The notes under the pieces are model-generated. The model was not told the DNA's origin. It did not search any database and saw nothing but the letters and a program-made list of their open reading frames with translations. Below, in pieces: positions 48,314 through 57,460 of a DNA stretch of 64,000 bases (its first letter is position 1; each line of letters opens with the position of its first letter). A program made the translations under genes and the position numbers. Source of the DNA: Streptosporangium saharense (GTDB taxonomy: Bacteria; Actinomycetota; Actinomycetes; Streptosporangiales; Streptosporangiaceae); contig NZ_JACHJP010000004.1 in assembly GCF_014203715.1 (NCBI RefSeq), positions 496,001 to 560,000 of the forward strand, written 5' to 3'.

Positions 48314-50044
48314 ATGACCAGGATCCCTGTAGTCCTCACGGGGCAGGCCCTCCAGTCGCTGCGCGACTCGGGCTACAGTCTCGCCGCCGCCATGGGCGAG
48401 GTCATCGATAACTCGCTGGAAGCTGGCGCCAACAACGTCCTCATCCGCATGGATGAGGCACCCGCCGCCAGCCGCTCCAAGAAGAGCCACATTCACCGCA
48501 TCGTGTTCTCCGATGACGGCTCCGGCATGGACACCCACACCCTCCACCACTACTTGCAGATCGGGTACTCCACCCGCTACATGCGCACCGACACGATCGG
48601 CAAGTACGGTGTAGGCGCCAAACTCGCCGCTCTGAACTTCGGCAAGCGCATCGACGTCTGGTCGCGAACCGACGCCGACGCGCCGTGGCAGTACGTGTAC
48701 TTCGACCTTGACGAGGCACTCGCGGAAGAGCAGGAAGGCAAGGGCTCATCCATCGGAGTCGACGCCCCTGAAGCAAAGCCTGTCCCGAGCGACTTCGACG
48801 ACATCCTGCCGAAGGGCACCGGCACCCTGGTCGTCTGGTCGAAGGTCGACCGCCTCGAAGAAGGCCGGCGTGCCAAGGACTTCAACAGCCTGCGCCTGGA
48901 AGCCGAGAAGGAGATCTCCCGCATCTTCCGCGTCTTCCTCAACGACGGCCGCAACATCGAGATCAACGGTAAGAGTCTGCTTGCACACGACCCGCTCTTT
49001 CTGATGCCTGATACGTGGGCCGACCAGCAGCTTCGCGAGTACTACCGCACCGGCGAAGGACCCCGGCTCGGCCTGAAGATCACCGAAGCTAACTACGAAG
49101 CAGAAGAGATCGCCAGAGAGCCGGTCAAGATTGGCGACCACACGGCATACCTGACGGTGACCCTCTACCCGAAGGCCGCTACTCGCAAGCGAGGACTGGG
49201 CGGTGACGAGCTGGCGAAGAAGCTCCGCATCCCCGAAAACGAGGGCAGCATCAGCTTCATGCGCATGGACCGGGAGATCAGCTACACCAACGTGCCGATG
49301 ATCTTCGGACGCCGTGTGGACGACCCCGACCGCTTCATCGGTATCGAGGTCTCCTTCACTCCTGAGCTCGACTCCTACTTCGGTGTCCGCAACGTCAAGC
49401 GGGGCTTCGAGCCGCACGACGAACTCCGTGACAAGCTCCGCACCGCTCTGAAGCGCCACGTCAAGACGGCAAGGGACCGGCTTGAGGAGCGCTGGGGGGA
49501 CGTCGCCAAGGAGCGCAGGGACCACGTGGGTGACCATCGCGAGATCACCCAGGCCGCCGCTGAAGCCGCGCGTACCCTGCCGACGCCTCAGGCGAAGACC
49601 GACATCAAGCCTGAGGAGGCCTACGAGGAGTTGGCCATCGATGTCCTGGGAACGGACGCTGACGAGCAGGCGAAGGCCAACTACACGGCTCAGGTCAAGG
49701 ACCTTCCGTTCGTCGTTGAGTCGGTCAACTTTCCCGGCAAGCAGTTCATGGACGTTCAGCACGTCGGCGGCAAGGTGATCATCCGACTCAACACGCGTCA
49801 CCGGTTCTACAAGGAGATGTGGGAGCCGCTGTCGGAGATCTCCAAGATGAACACCACCGCCATCAGCCCGGAGCAGGCAAGCAAGGCCACGCGCCGTGCG
49901 ATGGAGGCTCTCACTCTGCTCCTCATCGCCTACGGCAGGGCGGAGTCCATGCACGAGGACCCGCACGAGCAGTACGAACAGCTCCGTGACTACTGGGGGA
50001 TGTTCCTCGACTCCTTGATGAGCAAGGTGAAGGACGTCCTGTAG
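48314..50044 (+). CDS. MORC-like GHKL (Hsp90/MutL-type) ATPase
   Basis: 576 residues from ATG 48314, chosen because AGGAG (48303-48307) is well spaced; ATG 48296 lacks a site. The ATP-binding Bergerat fold shows GEVIDNSLEAGAN (N-box near 29-33), DDGSGMD (67-73) and GKYGVGAK (96-103). A DDPDRFIGIEVSFTPELDSYF, VRNVKRGFEPHDELR transducer-like region and a coiled C-terminus follow. Such ATPases occur in restriction-type defence operons related to eukaryotic MORC proteins (known from comparative studies). It probably works with the GIY-YIG protein upstream. Confidence 0.82.
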   Translation: MTRIPVVLTGQALQSLRDSGYSLAAAMGEVIDNSLEAGANNVLIRMDEAPAASRSKKSHIHRIVFSDDGSGMDTHTLHHYLQIGYSTRYMRTDTIGKYGVGAKLAALNFGKRIDVWSRTDADAPWQYVYFDLDEALAEEQEGKGSSIGVDAPEAKPVPSDFDDILPKGTGTLVVWSKVDRLEEGRRAKDFNSLRLEAEKEISRIFRVFLNDGRNIEINGKSLLAHDPLFLMPDTWADQQLREYYRTGEGPRLGLKITEANYEAEEIAREPVKIGDHTAYLTVTLYPKAATRKRGLGGDELAKKLRIPENEGSISFMRMDREISYTNVPMIFGRRVDDPDRFIGIEVSFTPELDSYFGVRNVKRGFEPHDELRDKLRTALKRHVKTARDRLEERWGDVAKERRDHVGDHREITQAAAEAARTLPTPQAKTDIKPEEAYEELAIDVLGTDADEQAKANYTAQVKDLPFVVESVNFPGKQFMDVQHVGGKVIIRLNTRHRFYKEMWEPLSEISKMNTTAISPEQASKATRRAMEALTLLLIAYGRAESMHEDPHEQYEQLRDYWGMFLDSLMSKVKDVL

Positions 50045-50359
50045 GGCAATCAGCTGTGGCCTGGCTCAAGCTGCTTCGCATCGGCCAGGCGCACGTCCCC
50101 AATGCCGTTGGCCTCCCTGGCTGACAAGCACTCACTCTATTAACTAGAGAGTGAGCAGTACAGCACGTCTCCCAAAAAGAGAATAACTATCTAGCTGACT
50201 CACGATAGAAGGGGTGCCACGAAATCTAGTGGTACCCTTTCTCGTCCTCTTCTTCCGTAGTGTAAACAAATGCGTAGGCCGCACGAGCTGCGGCAGTGTA
50301 TCGTCGTACCCCACTTCGATAACGCCGTCGATGTCAGGCCCCGCTGGGACCGTAGGAAC
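50045..50359. other. non-coding gap with a hairpin after the MORC-like gene
   Basis: CTCACTCT (50131-50138) and AGAGTGAG (50148-50155) form an 8-bp hairpin with a 9-base loop, and GCCTGGC/GCCAGGC (50058-50089) may form another. No T run. These may end the MORC-like operon. No gene is seen. Confidence 0.5.
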
Positions 50360-51619
50360 ATGTCACAGAAGGATCGCTACTCCCCTATGGATACCCCTGT
50401 ACGTATTACCGCCCCTGGTCAGACCACTTCAAATCGCGTCTATAGCATCCTCCAAAAGCGCAATGGAGGCCCCCTGGAGCCTGAGCGCATCTTGAAGGAG
50501 CTAGGCAGTGGACAGGCAGCCAACAGCACTCTGGAAGAGGAGCAGCTGCTCGAGACCTTGTTGCGAGATGACAGGCTGCGCTCCACTCGGGGCTATCGGC
50601 AGCGCTTCTCCCTATCAGGCCGATCCGTCCGCCTCCGGCCGCCCGGAAACACGGCCGAGCAAGCTATCGAGCAGGAGAACAAACAAGTTAAGAAACAACT
50701 GCTGGAGCAGTTAAGAGAAGTTCCTCCCGAAGTTTTCGAGCACATCGTCGCGGCTCTATTTACAGCGATGGAGTATGCGGAGGTGGAAGTCACTAGACGT
50801 TCCAAGGATGGTGGCATCGACGTCCGTGCCACCCTTGTTGCGGGCGGCGTGACGACCGTTCCTACCTCGATTCAGGTCAAGCGCTGGACGGGGAGGTCAG
50901 TGACAGTCAAGGAAGTGAGAGAACTTAGGGGCACACTACTCCCCGGAACTCAGGGCATCATCGTAACTACTGGAAAGTACACCCGAGAGGCACCCCTCGA
51001 AGCATCGAGCAACGCGCTCGCCCCTATCCACCTCATCGATGGTCAGCTGCTGGCGGACCTGCTCACCGAACATGGGATAGGGGTCCAAGCTTCGCGCCTT
51101 TCCCTGCTCTCTCTCGACTTAGATGCCCTAGCGACGATCACCGGCAAGGCCGAAACTTCCGATCAGGACACCCCTTCACTTCCATCTAGCAACACTCAGC
51201 GCCGCTACTACATCGAAAAGATGCCCTCTGATCGCAAGGGTGACCTCGTTAACTCCATCGTTACTATGATCTCACTTGCCACCGGACAACCGTCCTGGGA
51301 TGACTACATCATCAATTTCCAGCAACACTTTCCGACCATCACTCGGTCCGATGAGGCGCGTCGACGATCACGCGTTCTCGTTTCCCTTGGTCTCGTCGAC
51401 ATCGAAGACGGCCATATGAACCTGACTCTCATCGGCAGAAAGCTGCTGGAAAATCCGGACGCAAATTTCCTCCACGACATCTTCCTGAGCCGTATCGCAG
51501 GAGCTCAGGAGATCGAAGATATTGCTCTGTCTCTGACACGCGCGGAGCTACGTACCAGACTCCAGACCGCACCTCCAGTAGGCCTCTCACCCACCCAAGC
51601 AGCACTGGTCGATAAATAG
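50360..51619 (+). CDS. Mrr-type PD-(D/E)XK restriction endonuclease
   Basis: 419 residues from ATG 50360. A leading winged-helix-like part (1-90) precedes the nuclease core. FEHIVAALFTAMEYAEVEV, RRSKDGGIDVRA (Asp154) and IQVKRW (172-175) give the Mrr catalytic set FE...GxD...QxK. ELRGTLLPGTQGIIVTTGKY follows as in the Mrr family. The C-terminal 130 residues are a further winged-helix domain. Mrr enzymes cut modified DNA, so a role beside a DNA-modifying Dnd locus is interesting. Confidence 0.8.
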   Translation: MSQKDRYSPMDTPVRITAPGQTTSNRVYSILQKRNGGPLEPERILKELGSGQAANSTLEEEQLLETLLRDDRLRSTRGYRQRFSLSGRSVRLRPPGNTAEQAIEQENKQVKKQLLEQLREVPPEVFEHIVAALFTAMEYAEVEVTRRSKDGGIDVRATLVAGGVTTVPTSIQVKRWTGRSVTVKEVRELRGTLLPGTQGIIVTTGKYTREAPLEASSNALAPIHLIDGQLLADLLTEHGIGVQASRLSLLSLDLDALATITGKAETSDQDTPSLPSSNTQRRYYIEKMPSDRKGDLVNSIVTMISLATGQPSWDDYIINFQQHFPTITRSDEARRRSRVLVSLGLVDIEDGHMNLTLIGRKLLENPDANFLHDIFLSRIAGAQEIEDIALSLTRAELRTRLQTAPPVGLSPTQAALVDK

Positions 51620-51654
51620 CTTCGCCACTTGAAGGAGTCTGCGCCCTCCAGGTA

Positions 51655-52814
51655 CTGAGATTGAACTCGTGATGTCGTGTGTGGTTATGCCGGTGTGAGG
51701 GTCAGGCCGGTTCCGGCGAGGCAGCCGTCGATGAGGTCGCTGCGGTATTGGATGACGTGCAGTCCTTGCCGGACGGTGCGGATCAGGTGCTCTGGACCGG
51801 TGAAGGCGACGTTGGCCAGGAAGCACCGCCGCAGCAACGACCAGACGCCCTCCACCGGATTCAAATCGGGGGCGTAAGTGGGCAGCTGGACGACGGTCAG
51901 CCAGTCCTGATCAGTGACGAAGGCGCGCATCTCGGCGGTCAGGTGGGTGCCCGAGGTTGTCCCACACCAGCACCATCGGGCCGCCGAGCTGGCGGTGCGC
52001 GGCGATCAGCAGGTCCCGGTAGTCGCTCCAGGCGAAAGACTTATGCCCGTCCGGGCGGGTGTCCAGGCGGGGCCGGTAGATCAGCCGGGAACGGTGCCCG
52101 GGCTTGTAGCAGGCCAAAGCGGCGATCGAGATCCGGCGCCGGGACCGGCCGCGCACGGTGATGACCGGGGTCTGACCACGTGGGCTCCAGGTACGCATGA
52201 CGGGCGGCGTCATCGGACAGGCCGGTCTCGTCTTCGAAGAAGATCCAGGCGCCGAGCGCCGCCGCGTATCTTCCAGGCTTGGCCAGGTCTCCCTCACCCA
52301 CCCGGTCACCGCCGCCTGATCGCGCTCCATCGCACGCCGGGCCAGGACCTGGCAGGAGTAGCCATTACGGACCAGCAGCTTGCGCACCCCTTGCAGGGTG
52401 TAGGCCACATGGAAGCGTCGGCCGATCACGGTCTTGACCCGAGATAGGGTCCAGCGCTGATCCGGCCAGCCGTGCCAGACGGGTCCCTTGATCAGTTCCT
52501 GCTCCAGCTCGGCGAGCTGCCGTTCGCCGAGCCTGGGCAGGGAGGCCGGACCGTGTGAGCATAGCGCTCCGGCCCCGTCGGCCCGCCAGTTCCTCTTCCA
52601 TCGCTGAACAGATCGGAGGCTGATCCGCAGGTCCCGGGCGATGACCGTGCTGGATTCATCGCGGGCGAACCTCTCAGCCGCCTGCAGCCGCAGCTTTTCG
52701 TGGAACGCTCTTCGTTCGGCGGACAGTCCTCCACCTTGTGCGTACCTCATGACGTCGGTCTACCCGGGCAATGAAGGCATCTCAGGAGCTACGACACCAC
52801 GAGTTCAGCCTCAG
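51655..52814 (-). mobile_element. IS630-family insertion sequence with TA target
   Basis: The ends match as inverted repeats over about 27 bp: left TACTGAGATTGAACTCGTGA, right (reverse complement) TACTGAGGCTGAACTCGTGG, with 4 differences. TA (51653-51654 and 52815-52816) flanks both ends as expected for IS630/Tc1. The body holds a frameshifted transposase. It lies in the gap between the Mrr-type gene and the Lsr2-like gene without breaking either visible frame. Confidence 0.82.
51685..52750 (-). pseudogene. IS630-family transposase with several frameshifts
   Basis: From 52750 the helix-turn-helix part is intact (SSTVIARDLRISLRSVQRWK). The catalytic segment AALGAWIFFEDETGLSDD is in another frame near 52230, then the first frame resumes (RTWSPRGQTPVITVRGRSRR and FAWSDYRDLLIAAHRQLGG). 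A third shift at an extra G near 51930-51960 leads to the end frame with VVQLPTYAPDLNPVEGVWS, the last acidic motif. At least three breaks; probably inactive, or poor sequence. Confidence 0.82.
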
Positions 52815-52968
52815 TAGGTGTGGAGTCACTCACCCCTAGAACCCTTGCCGTCTCCAGATTTGTTGGCACATCGATATCAAAGATGCGGATGGTACGAGGT
52901 GAATCGGCCGGATCCGTGCTGTATTGGTCTGATACCGGCACCAAGAAGCAAACCCCCTGGAGAGTTCC

Positions 52969-54894
52969 GTGGCTCCTAACGAGGAGATTGGCCAGCAGCC
53001 AGCAGTTCAGCCACCCTCGCTCGACGATCTCTTCAAGGCACTCATGCCTACTCGGGAGGTTCCCAACCCCCTCCCAGTCGGCATCACAGATAGCAGCCTC
53101 GATGTCGATCCGGCACTGATCCGCCAGTGGGCTCGCAACCATGGGCTAGAAGTTACTGATCGAGGACGTGTTCCCGAGTACGTGATCAACGCCTACCTGC
53201 GCTTCCAAAGGTCGGGAAGCACCGCCACTTCTGGAACGATCCGCCCCACCCCTTCATCGGAAGGTTCCCTCCCCGAGGGGACCACCTCAGCACCAGTCGC
53301 TCCAGCGTCGAACCCCAGAGGTAAGTGCCCGATCAAAGTCGGCCGACCGCTGAGGATGTACGAGACGGTCTACCTGATTAAATTCGTTCAATGGATCAAA
53401 CGTGATGGCACCACCCGTACTGAGGATGCTCTGGTAACGGAGGTCCTCCGGGAACTCAATCTCCCTGAACCACATTCGGAGTGGACTATTGACCGGATTC
53501 GAGGCGTCATTCAAAAAGTAAAGGAGCTGGAGCGATCCACGAAGACCTCGCCGTCAACATCGCCCAGCACTCCGCCCAAGCTCAGCGCATCTCCCGGGAA
53601 ACCTCGAGGTAAGTGCCCTATCACGCCAGGCCACCCACTGTCAGTGTACGGAACACGGAACCTCGTCCAGTTCGTCCAATGGATCCAACGAGACGGCATT
53701 CCTCGAACCAAAGAGATCCTTATCCAAGAAGTCATCCGTGAACTGAAGCTTCCTGTACCTGCTTCAGCATGGGCGGTAAGCCGCATCAAGGACATCATTA
53801 AGGAAGCTGCCGACCAAGCGTCAGAGAAGAATGCTCCCGCCGCCAAAAAGCTACTACCTCGCCCCAATGCAGCTCCCGCGTCAGGTAATGCAGCGCGCTC
53901 ATGTTTAAGTGAACTAGCATATGAGTTGCTGAGTTGCGGAGCCCAGATCAGGTTCTCAGATAGCGAAGATGTCCTCATTGTGCTTAGTTCTAAATCCGTA
54001 ACCTCTGCTGTTGGGACGCGCGTCGAAGCGTCCCTATCCACTGGGCATTTCATCTGGGGCACTGGTGCTCCCCGTTCCACCCACCCCATTAAGGATTACC
54101 GAGGTGCGGCCCAGGCGATCCTTGCGATGCGTGTCGCATCCACTCGGCAGATTGCAAAATCCTCACGCGCCGCGGCCACTCCGAACAGGGTACAACCTAC
54201 TTGTCCCGTTCCGTGCGGTCGTAGCATCTTTTCGTACACGGACTCCGAGATCATCGCCTTTGCCAAGTGGATGAAGAAAGACGGCGTCCAGCGGCCTGAA
54301 TATCAGCTTATCCGCGACGTTATTGAGGAGCTCAGCTCATCAACCCAGTCATTTGGAGCGCTGAGGCGCGTTCGTGAGGCTCTCAAACATATTGATCAGG
54401 ACGATCGTGCGTCGAAAGCCGCCGATGGTGTGGCCGACGACCGACGGGGACCTATCGACATAACGTCACACAGGACATCGAAGCATAGAGAGGATCCACC
54501 CTCTGTAGCACATTGCTTCCGAAGTAGCCGACCTATCACCGCGTATAAGCAGGAAGAGCTTGTCGCCCTCATCCGTATGTTGACTGACAAGGGCGACGCG
54601 AATACTTATGACGACCTGATCGAAAACATGATCAGCGAGCTCAACTTGCCTGCACGTACACCTTTTCGCATTCAGATAATCGAGCAAGCAGCAACTGCCG
54701 CCGGCTGGAAAGCGCGTGCGGACGAGCAGAGTAGCGTATCAGGTGCAGCTTCCTTCACCGACGTCGTTCTCTGGGTGCGCAGCCAACGCTACGAGTTCCA
54801 GACAGACAGAGAGATTCCGGAGCACGTAACCTTTCAGTACAACTACGCCCACCCCGAGCGTCCCTACTTGCCACGGGGCCGACGTCGTCCATGA
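52969..54894 (+). CDS. unrecognised protein with Lsr2-like ends and four internal repeats
   Basis: 641 residues from GTG 52969 (GGAGAG upstream). Residues 48-80 (DPALIRQWARNHGLEVTDRG, then RVPEYVINAYL) match the DNA-binding domain of Lsr2. The C-terminal VVLWVRSQRYEFQTDREIPE looks like a degenerate second copy. Between them a repeat of about 67 residues (CPI-x2-G-x-PL...F-x-x-WI-x-x-DG...RT...L...E-x-L) occurs at 119-185, 214-280, 411-475 and, weakly, 515-580. A separate domain fills 310-390. I know no described protein with this plan. It may recognise AT-rich foreign DNA in the defence island. Confidence 0.75.
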   Translation: MAPNEEIGQQPAVQPPSLDDLFKALMPTREVPNPLPVGITDSSLDVDPALIRQWARNHGLEVTDRGRVPEYVINAYLRFQRSGSTATSGTIRPTPSSEGSLPEGTTSAPVAPASNPRGKCPIKVGRPLRMYETVYLIKFVQWIKRDGTTRTEDALVTEVLRELNLPEPHSEWTIDRIRGVIQKVKELERSTKTSPSTSPSTPPKLSASPGKPRGKCPITPGHPLSVYGTRNLVQFVQWIQRDGIPRTKEILIQEVIRELKLPVPASAWAVSRIKDIIKEAADQASEKNAPAAKKLLPRPNAAPASGNAARSCLSELAYELLSCGAQIRFSDSEDVLIVLSSKSVTSAVGTRVEASLSTGHFIWGTGAPRSTHPIKDYRGAAQAILAMRVASTRQIAKSSRAAATPNRVQPTCPVPCGRSIFSYTDSEIIAFAKWMKKDGVQRPEYQLIRDVIEELSSSTQSFGALRRVREALKHIDQDDRASKAADGVADDRRGPIDITSHRTSKHREDPPSVAHCFRSSRPITAYKQEELVALIRMLTDKGDANTYDDLIENMISELNLPARTPFRIQIIEQAATAAGWKARADEQSSVSGAASFTDVVLWVRSQRYEFQTDREIPEHVTFQYNYAHPERPYLPRGRRRP

Positions 54895-55089
54895 ATCCCC
54901 ACCCCATGGCCAACCTCACGAGCTCGGCACCGTTACTACCAGTAGGAGCCTCTGGGTGAATGACGCGACCTGGACAACCAACGTTATGTGAACCTCCACA
55001 GGTGGTGGCGGTCAGTGTGTAGATCACCCCAACAGTACGGCACCGCCAGCTGTCGCAGACCCCGGATCACATCCTACGTCTGAGGAATT

Positions 55090-55479
55090 TCAGGATGTGC
55101 TAGACAGCAGCGCCAACCTCATAAGGTCCTCAATTTTAACCAGGTTACGACCTCCGGCTAGATAACCAATCCCGCGATGGAGATGAATCGTGAGTGTTCT
55201 AGCAACCCCTTCGTCCGACAGAGAATCTTCATCCCGCATGCAACGCTGCTTGAGAAGCGCCAGATAAATATCCCCATGGGAGCCGGAGAAGGTGCGCCAG
55301 CTCATCTCCACGTTCGAGTCAGTGACGATTTCGCGGACCAGGGGTGGACTTAGGTCGGCCAGGGAGAGCGCCAGGGACCATCGGCAGAGGACATTCCAGT
55401 TTTTGATCCCGGTTACTCGCTTCAGTTTGATGAGTTGGTCGCGCGCGGTCTGCGAGAGACGGATGGTGTCAAGCGACAT
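55090..55479 (-). CDS. dndE: DNA sulphur modification protein DndE
   Basis: 129 residues from ATG 55479 (CAGGAG upstream). SQTARDQLIKLKRVTGIKNWNVLC matches the start of the DndE family, and RGIGYLAGGRNLVKIEDL the end. DndE binds nicked DNA and is needed for phosphorothioate formation with DndC and DndD. It overlaps dndD by 11 bases. The order dndB-C-D-E on one strand is the standard one. Confidence 0.88.
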   Translation of the reverse strand: MSLDTIRLSQTARDQLIKLKRVTGIKNWNVLCRWSLALSLADLSPPLVREIVTDSNVEMSWRTFSGSHGDIYLALLKQRCMRDEDSLSDEGVARTLTIHLHRGIGYLAGGRNLVKIEDLMRLALLSSTS

Positions 55480-57460
55480 GAGGTGCTCCTGATTGCCACC
55501 AGTAACCGTGCTCGATCGTGGTGGTAAACGTTTGGTCGTCATGGACCAAGGTGTACGTCTGGGCAATGGCAGGCTTGAGGCGCGACAGCAGGTACTCGTC
55601 GATCTCCTCATCCGTCGAGAGGAGGAGGACCTGGTCGCCGGCCTGGGGGAAATAGCGTTCGACGAGGTTCTGCCGGTGGCGGCTGTCCAGCCGCCCCAGC
55701 GGGGTATCGATCACTGTGGGCAGACGATTACCTGCAACTCGGGCTAGGCCCCAGAGCAGGGAGACCGCGAGGAGCTGGCGTTCTCCGGCGCTCAATCGGG
55801 TAGGGTCCAACGCCTCTCCGTCAGCGCCGATCAGCGTGAGCGTGAACTTGTCCGTATCGATACGAAGGTCTTGAACCAGCCCGCTCTTCCGCATCAGGCG
55901 CGTGAAGCTATCGAGCACCGCAACCTCAAGCGCATTGATATGCCTGCGCAATAGCGCATCTCCGAACTGCTGCAGGGTCGTCCGTACGCGGTCGGCATAG
56001 GTGATGATTCGTGCCACGTGCTCCGCCTTGGCAAGCCCGGATGCCCGCTTCTTGTACGCATGCTCCCGCGAGGTAACCAGCTGTTTCCGATCGTTGTCGG
56101 CAGTTGCGTGGGCCTCCCTCGCCCTGCCGAGATCCGCCTTGAGCCCCGCGACCTGAAGACGTGCCGCTTCTAGCTGCTTGATGAGGCTCAGGATCATCTG
56201 CTCGTCGGGAACCGCAGCGAGCTGCCGCTCAACCGTGTTGAGCCGCTCACGTAGCCGTGTCACCTCATCGACCAAGGCAAGAGCGTTGCTGTGCTCCTTG
56301 TCCAAGATTTGATCGAGAGAGGCCAACTGCTGTGCGGCGGAACGAGATAGCTCCAAGAAACGTGGGGTGTCTGCCTCCGCGGCTCGTTGCAGGCGGTCGG
56401 CCACTAGGTACTTCTCTGCCTCAGCGGTCGGTTCTGAGCCGACCAATTGGTTCAAGAAATCCAGGAGCTGCTGATCCCGTGTGGCGAGGGTTTCCAGCAC
56501 CTGGCCTGCTTGAGCCGCAGCTTCTTCACGTTCCGCCTGCTTCTTGATCTGTTCAAGCTGCGAGCTGAGCAGTAGTAGCGGTAGCGGTCCCGCTGCGACA
56601 TGGTTCGCGAGGTTGTCCTGCATACCCTGAAGCTGCTCCTCAAGGAGCTTCTTCTCTGCCTCCAGCTCCGCACGCCGCTGGTAGAGATTGCCGCCCTTCG
56701 TGGCGAACGCATCCTCCGCGACGACTAAGGCGGCCTCCGCAACGTCCAACGATGCCTGAGCGGATGCCACACACTGTAGAGAATCCGCGCATGCTTGATC
56801 CGCTTCCGAGATCTGCTGCTCGATCAGCTTGATCTGTTCAAGCGCCTGCTGGTCCTCGTCCGACACCTTTTGGCGCCGTTGAAGGGCGAGGAGGTCGGTG
56901 CGGAGTTGTTCAACCGTGTTGACGCCAAGCAGCGAGTGCACTGCGGACTCGATGACGGGGGCCGCTCGCTCGGGATCGGCGAGAGATTCAATCTTCTCGC
57001 CGTCGAAGAAGAACAGCGACGCAACTTCAAGAGGGAGCAGGTCCTCGATGTAATCGGCCCAGCTTTCGCTGACGACCAGGTCGAGTTCTCCGTTGATGAA
57101 GACATTGAGGAATTCCCGGACGCTCTTCCCGCGGACCTGCCATGCCCGCACAACCCGGTAGTGACGCTGCTCACCCTCGACTGTGGTCGAGAAGCGCAGA
57201 GTGATCCGCGCGTCCTTAGGGCTCGCCTCGCGGTTGATGGTTTCCCGGAGATACGCATCGTATGAACGCGTGCCGCGCCCGCTGCATCGTGCGCGAGAGC
57301 CGTATAGGGTGTGTTGAATAGCGTCGAGGAGGGTGGTCTTACCACATCCGTTAAGGCCGCCGATCAGGATGATCGGCCTGCCCTCTCGGACCTCAAGGTT
57401 GATCCGCTGCTTGCCCTTGTAAGCGCCGACGTTTTCAAGCGTAATTTCATGCAGGAGCAT
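55469..57460 (-). CDS. dndD: DNA sulphur modification protein DndD (SMC-like ATPase)
   Basis: 663 residues from ATG 57460. GLNGCGKTT (35-43) is Walker A, LSAGERQLLAVSLLWGLARV the ABC signature and TVIDTPLGRLD the Walker B. A long coiled coil with a LEALATRDQQLLDFLNQLVG-like hinge region lies between. DndD nicks or opens DNA so that DndC can place sulphur. ATG 57460 overlaps the end of dndC by 14 bases. Confidence 0.92.
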   Translation of the reverse strand: MLLHEITLENVGAYKGKQRINLEVREGRPIILIGGLNGCGKTTLLDAIQHTLYGSRARCSGRGTRSYDAYLRETINREASPKDARITLRFSTTVEGEQRHYRVVRAWQVRGKSVREFLNVFINGELDLVVSESWADYIEDLLPLEVASLFFFDGEKIESLADPERAAPVIESAVHSLLGVNTVEQLRTDLLALQRRQKVSDEDQQALEQIKLIEQQISEADQACADSLQCVASAQASLDVAEAALVVAEDAFATKGGNLYQRRAELEAEKKLLEEQLQGMQDNLANHVAAGPLPLLLLSSQLEQIKKQAEREEAAAQAGQVLETLATRDQQLLDFLNQLVGSEPTAEAEKYLVADRLQRAAEADTPRFLELSRSAAQQLASLDQILDKEHSNALALVDEVTRLRERLNTVERQLAAVPDEQMILSLIKQLEAARLQVAGLKADLGRAREAHATADNDRKQLVTSREHAYKKRASGLAKAEHVARIITYADRVRTTLQQFGDALLRRHINALEVAVLDSFTRLMRKSGLVQDLRIDTDKFTLTLIGADGEALDPTRLSAGERQLLAVSLLWGLARVAGNRLPTVIDTPLGRLDSRHRQNLVERYFPQAGDQVLLLSTDEEIDEYLLSRLKPAIAQTYTLVHDDQTFTTTIEHGYWWQSGAPHVA

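Noticed and set aside
48746..49966. A minus-strand open frame opposite the MORC-like gene
   Set aside because: No motifs and a composition typical of a reverse-complement shadow; the plus strand has complete GHKL motifs.
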